A stretch of 64,000 nt of DNA, from contig NC_088308.1 of assembly GCF_910592395.1 (NCBI RefSeq), positions 14,153,001 through 14,217,000 on the forward strand. Reading direction: 5' to 3'. Positions within the stretch are counted from its first letter, which is position 1. Every line of letters starts with the position of its first letter. The notes beneath the pieces are model-generated. The model was not told where the DNA came from, searched no databases, and saw only the letters and a list, made by a program, of their open reading frames with translations. The position numbers and the translations under genes were made by a program. Shown here piece by piece: positions 10,301 to 19,835 of this stretch. This DNA comes from Lineus longissimus. Its lineage: Eukaryota > Nemertea > Pilidiophora > Heteronemertea > Lineidae.

Positions 10301-12888
10301 TATCGCCAACATCGGCCATTTATGCTCTTCAGTGTACAGCCAAGGAGAGTGAGGAATTGTACCAAGAGGCTGCGAGGGCAGTTCATAAATCCTTCTATAT
10401 GGATGATTTTCTAGGCTCAGTAGACAGCATATCTCAGGGTGCTAAATTGCAGGGTGATCTGGTTACTTTGTTGGGGAAGGGCGGATTCAGATTGACCAAG
10501 TGGTTAAGTAATTCGGATGAAATACTGGGCAATATCCCCGAGTCAGAACTAGCGCCATCTCTGAAAGCAATAAAATCTGGTGAAATGCATGAACGTTATG
10601 CTGAGCATGTGCTTGGTGTCAAATGGGAAACAAAGCAGGATGCGTTTATGTTTGACATCAAGTCCCGTAAAATGACGCAGAGCACTCCACGTCAGATCCT
10701 CAGCACTATTGCTTCAATATTTGACCCCCTGGGGTTGTTAGGTCCGGTAACATTGTTCCCAAAACTTCTGATGCAGGAATTATGGCGTAAAAAACTTGGT
10801 TGGGATGATGAGGATTCAGAAGATGATCGTAAGGCTTTCGCTGATTGGTTGGATAGTTTAGAATCACTGAAATCATTGCATATCCCTAGGTTCAATCGAC
10901 ACCTCAATGAGAATCCCACTTCAGTGCAGCTTCATGTTATGGTTGACGCATCTGAAAAGGCATTCTCTGCTGTTGTGTTCTACAGGTTTGAGTATTCGGA
11001 TGGCAGGATTGGCTGCAGGTTTGTCATCGGTAAATGTCGGGTTGCACCTGTCAAACCATTAACTATTCCCAAGCTTGAGCTTCAAGCTGCAGTACTTGGC
11101 GTGCGTCTATGTCAAGCTGTGCTCAAGGAGTGTACCTACAAGATTAGTGAGGTGCACTATTGGTCAGATAGCTCCACCGTAATCCTATGGATTAGAAGTA
11201 CAACGGGTCGGCATCCGACCTTTATTGCTAGCAGAATAGCGGAGATTTGGGATCACAGTAATCCTAATCAGTGGCATCACGTGCCGGGAAAGTTGAATGT
11301 TGCAGACGACGGAAGTCGTGGTCTGCCTGCAGAGGCAATTTCGTCTGAGTGTAGGTGGTTAAATGGGCCGGCATTTCTCTTAATGCCTCAAGACAGATGG
11401 CCTGAGCAGCCAGCGAGCGCGTCAGGTAATGATAGAGACTGGTCGGGTCACACTGATGTTGTTGTTGACAGTGAGGCTGTCAAGGGCTTGATTGATGTTG
11501 ACAGGTTCTCTTCCTGGAACAAACTTTGGAGATCAGTGGCACGTGTCGTGCGGTTTGTTGATAACTGCCGGGTTGACAAGGCAGATCGGAAGTGTGGGCC
11601 AATTACCGTTGAGGAAAAGGCTAGAGCAGAAAACGTTCTGTTCAAGCAATCACAGGCAGGTCAATTTGCAACCGAACTCAATGCTTTGAAAACTGGTAGG
11701 CCTATATCGCGTCAAAGTGTTATTCGGAAGCTTGCTCCATTCATAGATAGTGACGGGATAGTTCGGTCGCGTGGGCGCATAGGGAAGTCTGATATCTCTA
11801 ACTCTGTGAAGTATCCTATCATTTTGGGTAAGAAGTCTCGCATAACGCATTTGATAATTCTACAGGCTCATAGGCGAAATCATCATGAGGGTTTGGAGCA
11901 TCTCAGAAGTTTCCTGAGGCAGCGTTTTTGGATTGTGAATGCACGTGCTACGATTCGCACTGTGACCAGTAGGTGTATATTCTGTCGTATAAGGAATGCT
12001 ATGCCAAGGCCTCCAAAAATGGGAGATCTCCCAGAAGTGCGCGTTCGTGGAGACGCACCCCCTTTCCATGCTACTGGGATAGATTATTTTGGGCCTATTT
12101 CTGTGACAAAGCTGCGCAAAACTGAGAAGCGCTATGGTTGTTTGTTTGTTTGTATGGCAACTAAAGTGATTCATATTGAGATGGCAAACAGTCTGGACAC
12201 TGATTCGTTCATTATGGCATTGCGTCGGTTTAGGGCACGTCGCGGAAATCCCGCTATTATCTGTAGCGACAATGGCACCAATTTCGTTGGCGCGGAACGA
12301 GAATTGCGCGAATGTTTGCTTAAGTGGAACCAAGAAGCGATTTCGGATGAATGTCTTCAACATAACATTGAATGGAAATTTAATCCGCCAGCCAGTCCTC
12401 ATTTTGGTGGGCTTTGGGAGCGATTAGTCAAGTCTGCAAAGCGTGGCATGCGCGCCGTCTTGTCAGAGTCGCGTGTCAAACTCAGTGATGAAGTGTTACA
12501 TACGGTAATGGTTGAAACTGAATCGCTACTTAACGGTAGACCGCTAACGCCAGCTAGTGACGATGTAGCTGATTTGGATGCGCTTACACCAAATCATTTT
12601 CTGTTGGGTCGTGCTAACCCTAATCTACCGCCAGATGTATTTTATGACCGCGAAGTATCTAGCCGACGTCGCTGGCGTCAAACACAAATTGTTGATCATA
12701 TTTGGAAGCGTTGGTCCAGGGAGTACTTGCCAACGTTGAATGAGCGAAAACAGTGGTGGAAATCAACTGGGTTTCCAGTAAAGGTGGATTATTTGGTACT
12801 TGTGGTAGATCATGGCCAATCACGTGGAAATTGGCTGTTGGGGCGTGTTACAAAGACATTCCCTGGTGACGATGGCATTGTGCAGTGA
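7372..12888 (+). CDS. BEL/Pao gag-pol polyprotein (C-terminus truncated)
   Basis: This encodes the capsid and replication proteins of the retrotransposon. Numbering from the upstream in-frame ATG at 7291, which lies inside the LTR, I see a DUF1759-type gag domain (about 285-420), a Cys/His cluster (about 533-565) and a DUF1758-type aspartic protease with the motif LDLGS (about 616), where DSGS/DTGS is usual. These are followed by reverse transcriptase with YMDD (about 1036), RNase H (from about 1215), an HHCC integrase zinc finger (about 1530-1565), a DDE integrase core with D near 1598, D near 1660 and E near 1710, and a DUF5641-type C-terminus. The first ATG outside the LTR (7372) is the chosen start; 7393 is also possible. 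The frame is unbroken, but it stops just after FPGDDGIVQ, where DUF5641 usually continues, because foreign repeat sequence begins at 12884. Confidence 0.9.
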   Translation: MRQVKAKMNVHDGNIGRGIRCLERLVKRNVRPGIIKEQIAALIKSRDEAMKCGLHLVEMEPDTTTDVNSLLDHQYEQVNDVVVEAEIWLSDVAITIDRTGDVFSQCGVSKASSGDEPREPPKAERDQGRSRDPEVRDAVVGDGVPEQRRDGRDADDVEASGRDRDVVCDSLADEIGGMNLRRAASDAVLYSRDGCAERPRIQLCESCIKQLRTSEHSSQHAHQVGHDFSTRANHPPPHVSHNFGNTVVPSSSFGKSLPRLKLQSFDGDALKWTDSNGMFRAMVHSSPMSDTEKITHLQHAVVGRAKAEIVGFGYDGLMYAPALEALEERFGKRQFVVRAHLDKLAKLPSVSEGNRNNVFSLASAVRAVVLAFDSLGYYGDLEAVSNCEIVIGKMSEGMRFRWARHLARSRVDQPTLRTINHWLADEVKTYEWLPSSSKSTSSQRNVTLATSESHIGKQKGFKPVTKPKFVVRCPIDDSSSHDLAHCPKFKAMSNEERANVVWQNKLCWLCLNKGCWVRKCKAKHCGVGDCKRSHHAMLHRDVEPTVEVRPTAVEHTGLKIHSENRSVLLQDVPVRLHGPAGHVDTHAMLDLGSTCSLLSTEIANRLELKGVSQESDLSGIRERSLVTSERVTLKLSPGHCQAQPSLHSVSNVWVVDQLNLPVVNVDMAKEKFAWSHLKDLILPSVEGHHVTLLLGSDAMDIIKPLEVRSGPKGAPNAINTVLGWTVVGPLPGKQGRPSYESSFRVGLQVSDPDVCLSRLVKDWWSTEAFGCSHDIKNVRSIEDKRAIAIMENSTKKVGGRYETGLLWKEKDVVLPSNCVMAERRLLSLERKLDKDPLLKNSYEKTFLDDTEKGYARKLSPSEIAAHEDRQWFLPHHAVLNPNKPGKVRRVFDAAARYEGVALNDCLLTGPTLLNSLVGVLIRFREGPVALATDIEGMYSQVLVPKADQPALRYLWRTNRSKPPDVYQYQRHIFGATVSPTSAIYALQCTAKESEELYQEAARAVHKSFYMDDFLGSVDSISQGAKLQGDLVTLLGKGGFRLTKWLSNSDEILGNIPESELAPSLKAIKSGEMHERYAEHVLGVKWETKQDAFMFDIKSRKMTQSTPRQILSTIASIFDPLGLLGPVTLFPKLLMQELWRKKLGWDDEDSEDDRKAFADWLDSLESLKSLHIPRFNRHLNENPTSVQLHVMVDASEKAFSAVVFYRFEYSDGRIGCRFVIGKCRVAPVKPLTIPKLELQAAVLGVRLCQAVLKECTYKISEVHYWSDSSTVILWIRSTTGRHPTFIASRIAEIWDHSNPNQWHHVPGKLNVADDGSRGLPAEAISSECRWLNGPAFLLMPQDRWPEQPASASGNDRDWSGHTDVVVDSEAVKGLIDVDRFSSWNKLWRSVARVVRFVDNCRVDKADRKCGPITVEEKARAENVLFKQSQAGQFATELNALKTGRPISRQSVIRKLAPFIDSDGIVRSRGRIGKSDISNSVKYPIILGKKSRITHLIILQAHRRNHHEGLEHLRSFLRQRFWIVNARATIRTVTSRCIFCRIRNAMPRPPKMGDLPEVRVRGDAPPFHATGIDYFGPISVTKLRKTEKRYGCLFVCMATKVIHIEMANSLDTDSFIMALRRFRARRGNPAIICSDNGTNFVGAERELRECLLKWNQEAISDECLQHNIEWKFNPPASPHFGGLWERLVKSAKRGMRAVLSESRVKLSDEVLHTVMVETESLLNGRPLTPASDDVADLDALTPNHFLLGRANPNLPPDVFYDREVSSRRRWRQTQIVDHIWKRWSREYLPTLNERKQWWKSTGFPVKVDYLVLVVDHGQSRGNWLLGRVTKTFPGDDGIVQ

Positions 12889-13411
12889 GCTAGTTCAAAC
12901 GCCTCAAGTGAGATCTTTATCTCCCTTTAATTAACCCTATAACACCTAGAGCCACTGCCAGCGCAAGTGCTTATTCCCCTAGGCCCCGACGTGATTTTAC
13001 CTGGAAATAAATTTTTTTGCGATGGGTCCAGTTTTTTACAAAATGACATAGGTGAACTAAGTCCCGTTTATTTGAAATTCCCTATTATTGGATAGGGTAC
13101 ATCCAAATCGGAATCAAACAAACGATCCATTTCTGCAATTCAAATGTCCAACCTGAATTTACTGGCTTGAAGAGAAACAAAAACTTAATCGTCAAATATC
13201 TCAAAAACTTCTACAGCAACCACCATTGTTCATCCGGGCATTTGAAAGCTTAAGTTTCATAGATTAATAATAGGCGGCGCTCTGAAGGAGATCGGTAGCT
13301 AAGCGCACGAATTTTGAATATGGGTGTGCGGGCGTCATAGGGCGCCTCCAGGGGGATCGGCGGCGGGCGCCATAGGGCGCCTCCAGGTGTTAAAGGGTTA
13401 ATAATCGAATT
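12884..13411. repeat. Segment shared with 4302-5079, replacing the normal 3' end of the BEL interior
   Basis: The sequence from the word GCAGTGAGCTAGTTCAAACG through TTAATAATCGAAT is shared with the locus at 4.3-5.08 kb, including the MITE and both of its flanks. It abuts the coding frame on one side and the 3' LTR on the other. No polypurine tract is recognisable before the 3' LTR. Confidence 0.7.
12935..13397. mobile_element. piggyBac-like MITE, copy B
   Basis: Bounded by TTAA (12931-12934 and 13398-13401), with inverted ends CCCTATAACACCT... and its complement. It is 463 bp and lacks the 251-bp duplication of copy A. Otherwise it is almost identical to copy A. Confidence 0.8.
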
Positions 13412-13412
13412 C

Positions 13413-14850
13413 TGACAATGCCAGTTCATTAAAGACGATGCTATGAAGGAATTTCAAGTGATGAATGTTCCAAATTTTATCTTAATATCCAATTGTTTTC
13501 CACCAAAACAAGAAATCGGACATTGCCCGAATGTTAGGAAAGTTTGGATATGCCGGTGCCGGTACTGCCGATGCTATGCTGTCATCCATCATGACCGAAG
13601 AATCGGAGATTGCCCAAAGTTTTCCAATAACTACCGAATGAAATCATCTGGTGCCAGTGCTGGTGATGCCGACGTTGTTTCATGCCGTCATCCCCAAAAG
13701 GAATCAGAGATTACCTGAAAGTTTCCGATAACTCCCGAATGAAATCATTCTGGTGTCGGTGCCGGCGATGCCGATGCTGTACTTCATGCAGTCATCCCAA
13801 AAGGGAATCGGAGATTACCCGAACGTTTCCGATAACTACCAATGAAATCATTCTGTTGTCGGTGCCGGTGATGCCGACGCTGTTTCATGCCGTCATACCC
13901 AAAAGGAATCGGAGATTACCCAAACATTTCTGATCACTCCCAAATTAAATCATTGATTCTGGTGGCCACTCGCTGCTTCATGCCATCATCCCCACAGGTA
14001 ATCGGTGATTGCCCGAACGTTTCCGATTACTCACAGCAAAGGCCCCTGAATGCTAATTAGCGGGATTATCGGGCTAAACAATGGGATTAGCTCGGAAATA
14101 ATATATAGGGAGTTAAAAAACTAAAGGTAGGCAAGTGAGGACCAGATTTGAAGCGAGTGTGGCTGCCGAAATGGACTTCATGATGATTATGTTATTGTTT
14201 TTAGATTTAGTTTGAATTTAGATTGATTAATATTGGTATATAAAGTTTATGTTTTATAAATGAACAGGAAAGTCTTCACTTCCGGGGATCCGTGAGAACG
14301 ATTGAGTACGCTCGAGTAAAGTGAGCCTAATTAGATCTGACAGTTTAAGGAAGTGTCCAGGATCTGAAGTTTATTGTGCGTGGGTGGAGAGGAAATCTGT
14401 ATATTGTTATAGTAATGAAAGACATGCTTATTCCAAGGTTATTGTGTTGCTAGGCCTGGCGGCAGATCAAAAAGAATGCCTTTGACTGACCCATTGCCGC
14501 ATCTTGCGTGGGCGGATGACTTCCGTTCTCAGAAATAAGTAACCTGCTTTATCTTAAGAAATATTTGTACGATTGTAAACTCTTGGTGGTCCTAACAGGG
14601 CCTCGTCTCTCCGAGCCCCTCCTACTCACACCCACGCTTAGCATAAATGATGAAATCTTAGTTAGAAGTAGTTTAGTGTAAAAGTAAATTCTGAAGTGTT
14701 ATGACCTCTCGTGCTCCGTGAATGTATCAGCGTTGATTGCAAATATATTGTTCCTTGATGAAGTTTAATACACGGGTTATATAGTAGAACTGAAGTTGTT
14801 TGTGATTCCTCGTTACTAAACAGCCAAAGGATGTATGGACTCCCCCGACA
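13413..14850 (+). repeat. 3' long terminal repeat of the BEL element
   Basis: Aligned to the 5' LTR without gaps at offset 7540. Mismatches noted by eye include those at 13512, 13670, 13738, 14024, 14129, 14285, 14337 and 14636. The same GAG triplet follows both LTRs, so the exact 3' boundary is uncertain by three bases. Confidence 0.88.
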
Positions 14851-14853
14851 GAG

Positions 14854-15786
14854 CAGCGAGAGACACCTCCACTTCGGACCTCTGGTACAACCAGAAAACG
14901 CAGAGAAACGGAATATTTTTTGCTCACCACGCCATCTATAACACTCCAATTTTTAATCCCATGCCTTCTGTCAGCCATCAATCGCATATTAAAGGGAACT
15001 GGAACCGCCGAGCGATTTATTCAACTTTCACCGCCGGAGAAAGTCAAACTTCCAACTTCCTATTCGAGTTCAGATTTGTAGCTCCGCCACCAGTGCCCGA
15101 GCATGCGCAGTTCAATTTGTTATTATTGAGAATCATGTGAGAATCACGTGAGTCATGCGATCTTTCATTCATGAGTTTTCGTAGTAAATTCCATAGTAGT
15201 GACGTCACTCAATGATTGACACTGACAGCTAGGCGCCATGTTTCATTCATGCCTCGTTCTGATCACCCGATACGCGGGAAATGAAACGAGGTCATACGAA
15301 CTGGCTTGGTGGTTTCAGTTCCCTTAACAACATTGTCGGCATCGTTTGATGGTGGTGAAAGCGAATAAATTCAGAAAACTCTCCGCCCACCATCCCCCTC
15401 CTTAACCTAATCAAAATGACGCCAGCATCACGCCGCAGTGATTGAGTGAAGGGAATCCCGCGCGCTGATTGGCTTTTTGCTTGTAAACAGCAACCTGGCA
15501 GAATTATGTGTTTATTTCTAGCCAATCAGCGCACGGGACTCCATTCACTGCGAGTTCAGGTTACCAAGGAGGGGGATGGTCGGCGGAGAGTTTTCTAAAT
15601 TTATTCGCTTTCACCACCATCAAACGATGCCGACAATGTTGTTAATATGCGATTGATGGCTGACAGAAGGTATGGGATTAAAAATTGGAGTGTTATAGAT
15701 CATAGATGGCGGGGTGAGCAAAAAATATTCTGTTTCTCGGCGTTTTCTGGTCGTACGAGAGGTCCGAAGTGGAGGTGTCTCTCGCT
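14854..15786. repeat. Large foldback (inverted repeat) structure
   Basis: The left arm is 14854-14992 plus 15325 to about 15480. The right arm, about 15516-15786, is its reverse complement and is uninterrupted. The loop is only a few dozen bases around 15490. The left arm is split by a 332-bp MITE. No protein is encoded; short ORFs over the arms are by-products of the repeat. Confidence 0.75.
14993..15324. mobile_element. Short inverted-repeat element with TAA target duplication (PIF/Harbinger-like MITE)
   Basis: The ends are inverted: AGGGAACTGGAACC at the left and GGTTTCAGTTCCCT at the right. TAA lies on both sides (14990-14992 and 15325-15327). The opposite arm of the foldback reads straight through the corresponding point with a single TAA, so it acts as an empty site. 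A 3-bp TAA duplication is typical of PIF/Harbinger elements. No transposase is present. Confidence 0.75.
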
Positions 15787-16015
15787 TCAAATCTGGTCCT
15801 CGCTTGCCTACCTTTAGTTTTTTAACTCCCTATATTATTTCCTAGCTAATCCCATTGTTTAGCCCGATAATCCCGCTAATTAGCATTCAGGGGCCTATGC
15901 TCACAGTCACAGTCACAAATAAAAACATTTAGGTGCTGGTGCCAGTGATGCGGACGATGTTTCATACCGTCAATATGGCGTCATCCCAAAGGAATCGGAG
16001 ATCAGCCAAACTATC
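15787..16015. repeat. Fragments related to the BEL LTR
   Basis: About 15787-15895 is the reverse complement of an internal LTR stretch (matching about 14040-14158). About 15931-16015 is one forward-orientation unit of the LTR minisatellite. Pieces of this LTR family therefore flank the foldback structure on both sides. Confidence 0.6.
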
Positions 16016-17170
16016 ACGAACAACACCGAATTGCAAAAAAGTAGGCGTAGTCCAAGGATGATGAAGGATGGAAGGTTTGGTAGCCTACCGTTTTGTACAT
16101 CAATAAGGCTGGAGTTAATTAAAACGTTCTAGGCCTATATAACTTTATACCTTTCGATGTAAAGGCCGTGGAAGTGAATATTCAAGTGGCTCCAAAAACA
16201 CTAACACACGAAAAAAAAGTGCGCGACTTACTTTGAGCTCCAGCCTTTCCACTTAACGAAGTATTCCACTTTGCCCTGCAACATAGAAAAACACGGTCAC
16301 ACACGCATTGCACGGACTGACAAACCAAAAAAGTCCACACAAACTCAACAACTCCAAATACCACCTAAATAGGGTTTGTATGCCAAACCTTTCTTATCCT
16401 CCGTTTCTGTATACATTCCGCTGCAAAAACTCGTTCACCTACATCTGATAGCTCCATGGATGCGGGAGGTATTCGGGTTTTTCAAGAAAATTGTAGGAGT
16501 TCAATTTGCACTTCCCTTTTCCCAAGTATAATCCAAAGCACCATCCCATAATAGTTTGTTAACTGACGTCAGCAAATCATTTGCATAATACAGGAAAAGG
16601 CAGTGTGTCACGGGTGAAGCTGGTTCAAGAGTGAAGGAGCAATCTTGACACTAGAGGCGCTGATTTCGTTCCTTACAAATTTTTAATTTCGGCACTGGGG
16701 CGAGTTTGACTTGAGAGACGGGCAGGAGATTAGACGTTGCTGAAAGTCTCTCTGATATCAGACAGTAACATTGGCGGACATTGGCCAAAATCATCGTCCC
16801 GGACGCGAAATTTTTTTCTGCAGGATACTTCTGCCACAGTGTACATCTGACAGCCAATCACAATCACACGCGCCTTGTTCCGTTGATTGCAGCCGATGGT
16901 GAGACGACTACCGAAAAAGCAGACGACAAGAAGTAGGTTAAGTTCTGAGGAACTACATGTATATATATATTGTGACATGGCTAACTCGGATCATGTCACG
17001 GGGAGGGGTGTTGTGACGATCAGTGATCGTTTGTTATTGCGATCAGCTGACTTCTCCCTTGACCCGGTTTGACCCCGTTATTGTATTATTATTTCCGCGC
17101 CAAAAAATTGTTTACCGAGATTTTGCGAGATGTTGGCGAGACTTAGGTAACACCCATGGGCATGTGTGTT
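16016..17170. other. Non-coding stretch with a dispersed-repeat fragment
   Basis: Only short ORFs without family resemblance. The stretch 16790-16870 (GGACGCGAAATTTTTTTCTGC and following) recurs at 21245-21295 and, inverted, at 22020-22100. The remainder is unremarkable. Confidence 0.4.
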
Positions 17171-17369
17171 CAAGACAAATTCAAATTCAAATTAGTTTAT
17201 TAATCAAAAGGCCCGGAGGGCAAAGGTACACATGGTACAATAGAAATACAATGATTTTGATTGAAAGTACATAAGACATACAAAGGATACATGACAAAAG
17301 TAACAATATAAAGTCTACTACCGGGGTCAAACCTGGAGTAGATACTAGTAGGTGGGAGAGAGGAGGTCC

Positions 17370-18692
17370 TTATTTTATGCGATCAGAAAAGCATTTCTGT
17401 AAAAATGATGATAGCTTCTGACAAATTCCAGGGTCCTCATTTGAAAGAAGCCAGATAAACTTATTTCCTGGTGAGAGACCTGAAAAGTTGATGTTGTTCT
17501 CATTGATAACTGAGAAAAAATCGTTCCTTGAAGCATCATATTTTGGGCAGGCAGTTAGAAAGTGAACCTCGTCTTCTATTGAAGTCCCATCACAAGAACA
17601 CACCCTCTCTTCAACTTTAAGTTTTTTGTATCTACCTCTTTCAATGGCTAGATCGTGACAGCTAATGCGGAAACAACAAAGGGATCTTCTTAAAGAAAAA
17701 CTTGAAATTGAAGTCAGATATTTCTCACAGCAGAGTTGCGTTTTGAAGGACCTATAAGTGCGTAATTTGTTTTTAGCATTTGGATTCCGAGAATCATCCC
17801 AAATTTCTAGCTTCCACTTTCTGTAAAATTCTTCACCTAATTTATGAACAAGACTGGAGGTTGAAACACTTTCAGCATTGTTTGCATCCAGATTCAGACA
17901 ACCACAAATAAATTTTATACAAGAAAACCAAGACTGTTTTCCTTTGTTGTCTAGATCCTTACTAACTTGTAAGGCACTGGTTAAAATAGACTTCGAACTA
18001 ATTTCCCCATCCACTGTGTTGAGAGACAAGGATTCAAGCCTTAGCCAGAAAGAGAACATAGATTTGGCTATCATTAAATACAGTGGATGTCTGCCCAACT
18101 CGCCATACACGGCCAGATTTGTGGCATTTGTGTTAACACCCAGTACATATTTACAGAACTTCATGTGAAGGTTCTCACAGGGGAGATTTTCGAATCCCTT
18201 ATCAATCTTAAATTCTCTCTCTCTTTTAACTTTTGAGGACATAGGGTTAAAACATCCCCAAATATCACTGCCATATAAAAGTATTGGCTGTATAGTGTGG
18301 TCAAATATATGGAGTAAGGTTGAGACATTTGGAAGCTGAGAGCTAAAGATACGCCTTAATTTAAAAAAAGCTTTAAGGGCTTTGTTATGAAGATCACGCT
18401 TTGCCTCAGCAAAAACGCCGGAGGCTTGAAAAGTAATACCAAGATATTTGTATTTACCAACATTTTCCAGCTGGTGTTGACCAATCATGAAGACAGATTT
18501 ATCAATTCTTCCTGCCTTATTAAATATGAGAACTTTTGTCTTCTTAACATTTATAGTCATACCCCAAGAGGAGCAGAAATTATTCAAGCCATTCAAAGCT
18601 TTTTGGAGACCGCTGGCAGTTTCTGAGAGTATAACAATATCGTCAGCATACATAAGGCAGTGCAGCTTGAGATCTTTTAAGGAGACAGGATC
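17370..18692 (-). pseudogene. LINE ORF2 fragment: end of reverse transcriptase and C-terminal domain
   Basis: Downstream half of a LINE ORF2. It carries the RT catalytic motif YADD (in CLMYADDIVIL), the following thumb-like region (GMTINVKKTKVLIFN) and a C-terminal cysteine region with a CSCDGTSIEDEVHFLTACP pattern, as seen after the RT in many LINEs. No RNase H is evident. The open frame extends upstream to 18842, but codons above 18697 belong to the inserted hAT-like element. The clade cannot be assigned by eye. Confidence 0.8.
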
Positions 18693-18697
18693 ACTAG

Positions 18698-19175
18698 CAG
18701 GGCCGTATTTAACTTTTTTGTCCAGGGGGGGCAGTGGGATAGATCGCCGAAGGCGATCTGCATGCGCCGCAGGCGCATCCGAACGGGGGGTCTGGGGGCC
18801 CTCCCCCGGAAAAATTTGAAAATAAAAGGTCTGAAATGGCATTTTCCTGGCATTTGGAAGTGTGAATCAATAGTACTTTTACTCTAAAAAAGGACCACTT
18901 TTATGAGAAAGAAGACTAGGGATTTTACTATATGACTTGTATGAAACTCCTCTGTCAGAATAGAAGACTAGGGTCAGGGCACTGGACTGGTCAGATTATA
19001 AGGGTTGCACCTGAGTTGATTACATCTGCTATCCATATGCTGCTATCATGCTGGTAAAGCTATGGCTAAGATTAGTTTGTCTTTTTATTACTGTCTGAAA
19101 ATTTTTTTTCAACATTTATTCCACAGGGGGGGCAGCTGCCTCCCCCTGCCCCCCCCCCCTCTAAATACGGCCCTG
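18698..19175. mobile_element. Non-autonomous hAT-like element inserted in the LINE
   Basis: The terminal inverted repeats are CAGGGCCGTATTTA at the left and TAAATACGGCCCTG at the right. ACTAG is duplicated on both sides (18693-18697 and 19176-19180), and removing the element plus one copy makes the LINE frame continuous. CAGGG...CCCTG ends fit hAT elements; a 5-bp duplication is shorter than the usual 8 but is known in some hAT groups. The interior holds long C- and G-runs and short palindromes, with no coding capacity. Confidence 0.8.
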
Positions 19176-19180
19176 ACTAG

Positions 19181-19835
19181 AGTCATCAAGTAGACTTTCT
19201 AGGTCATTTATGAAAATCTTAAAAAGATTTGGACTAAGGACATCTCCTTGGTGTACCCCTATAGCAGAAGGGAAAGAGTTAGATAACTTGTTTGAGGATT
19301 TGGCACACAGATTGACTTTTTTATACATTGATTTTATGCTATCATAAAATTTACCATTTACCCCACTTTGCTTTAGTTTTAAGAAAAGTGCCGGATGGAG
19401 AACAGAGTCAAAAGCTTGTTTAAAATCGACGAAACAGGTGTATAGTTTACCCTTGTTAGAATTAGTATACTTCTCAATCAGGGTTTTTAACACAAACATA
19501 TGGTCAGAAGTACGCGACTTCTTGGAGAAGCCAATTTGAGCTGGGTTTATAATTCTATTTACAGACAAGAATTCTGTTAGCCTATTATTTAATATGGTGT
19601 TATACATTTTTCCTAAGGTATTCATAACAGTAATCCCTCTAAAATTAGAGGGGTCTACTACACTTCCACTCTTATGAATTGCAGTAATATATCCTTCACC
19701 CCATTGTTTTGGGTTGTGAGAGCTAGAGAAAACTAAGTTAAAGATTTTCTGATAGCAAGGTAACATGTTTGTCGCGCTATGCTTTAGCATTTCGTTGGAG
19801 ATACAGTCCAGACCGTCCGCGATTGAGTGAGGATC
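19181..19835 (-). pseudogene. LINE ORF2 fragment: core of reverse transcriptase
   Basis: Upstream half of the interrupted LINE ORF2. RT motifs are present in order: KQWGEGYITAIHKSG, NFRGITVMNTLGKMY, FVDFKQAFDSV (first catalytic Asp) and GVHQGDVLSPNLFKIFINDL. The best-preserved frame extends above the ATG at 19790 to about 19835, where GLDCISNEM-like coding begins, so that ATG is internal. The endonuclease domain and ORF1 are absent through 5' truncation. The end of this frame at 19161 reads into the hAT-like insertion. Confidence 0.8.

Larger units (their letters stand above)
5873..14850 (+). mobile_element. BEL/Pao LTR retrotransposon, recently inserted
   Basis: Two direct repeats of 1438 bp (5873-7310 and 13413-14850) begin TG and end CA, and they align without indels at a constant offset of 7540. 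By eye I count about eight mismatches, roughly 99.4% identity, so the insertion is young. They enclose a single gag-pol ORF with BEL/Pao domain order. No clear target-site duplication was found. The interior does not run normally into the 3' LTR: from 12884 it is replaced by a segment containing MITE copy B that also occurs at 4302-5079. A TGG at 7317 is a possible start of the primer-binding site, not confirmed. Confidence 0.9.
17172..19835 (-). mobile_element. 5'-truncated LINE (non-LTR retrotransposon) split by a hAT-like insertion
   Basis: The minus strand carries a LINE reverse transcriptase and C-terminal region. The RT similarity stops abruptly near 19835 at a point inside the domain, as expected from 5' truncation during target-primed reverse transcription. 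The 3' end lies near 17172-17195 in a short tail of ATTTGA-like repeats (AAATTCAAATTCAAATT on the plus strand). A 478-bp element interrupts it at 18698-19175. Confidence 0.75.

Noticed and set aside
7579-12427. Numerous ORFs overlapping the BEL gag-pol frame on both strands
   Set aside because: Shadow frames of the long polyprotein; none has independent motifs.
18698-18842. N-terminal extension of the LINE ORF (Pro/Arg-rich)
   Set aside because: These codons lie within the inserted hAT-like element and are not part of the LINE protein.
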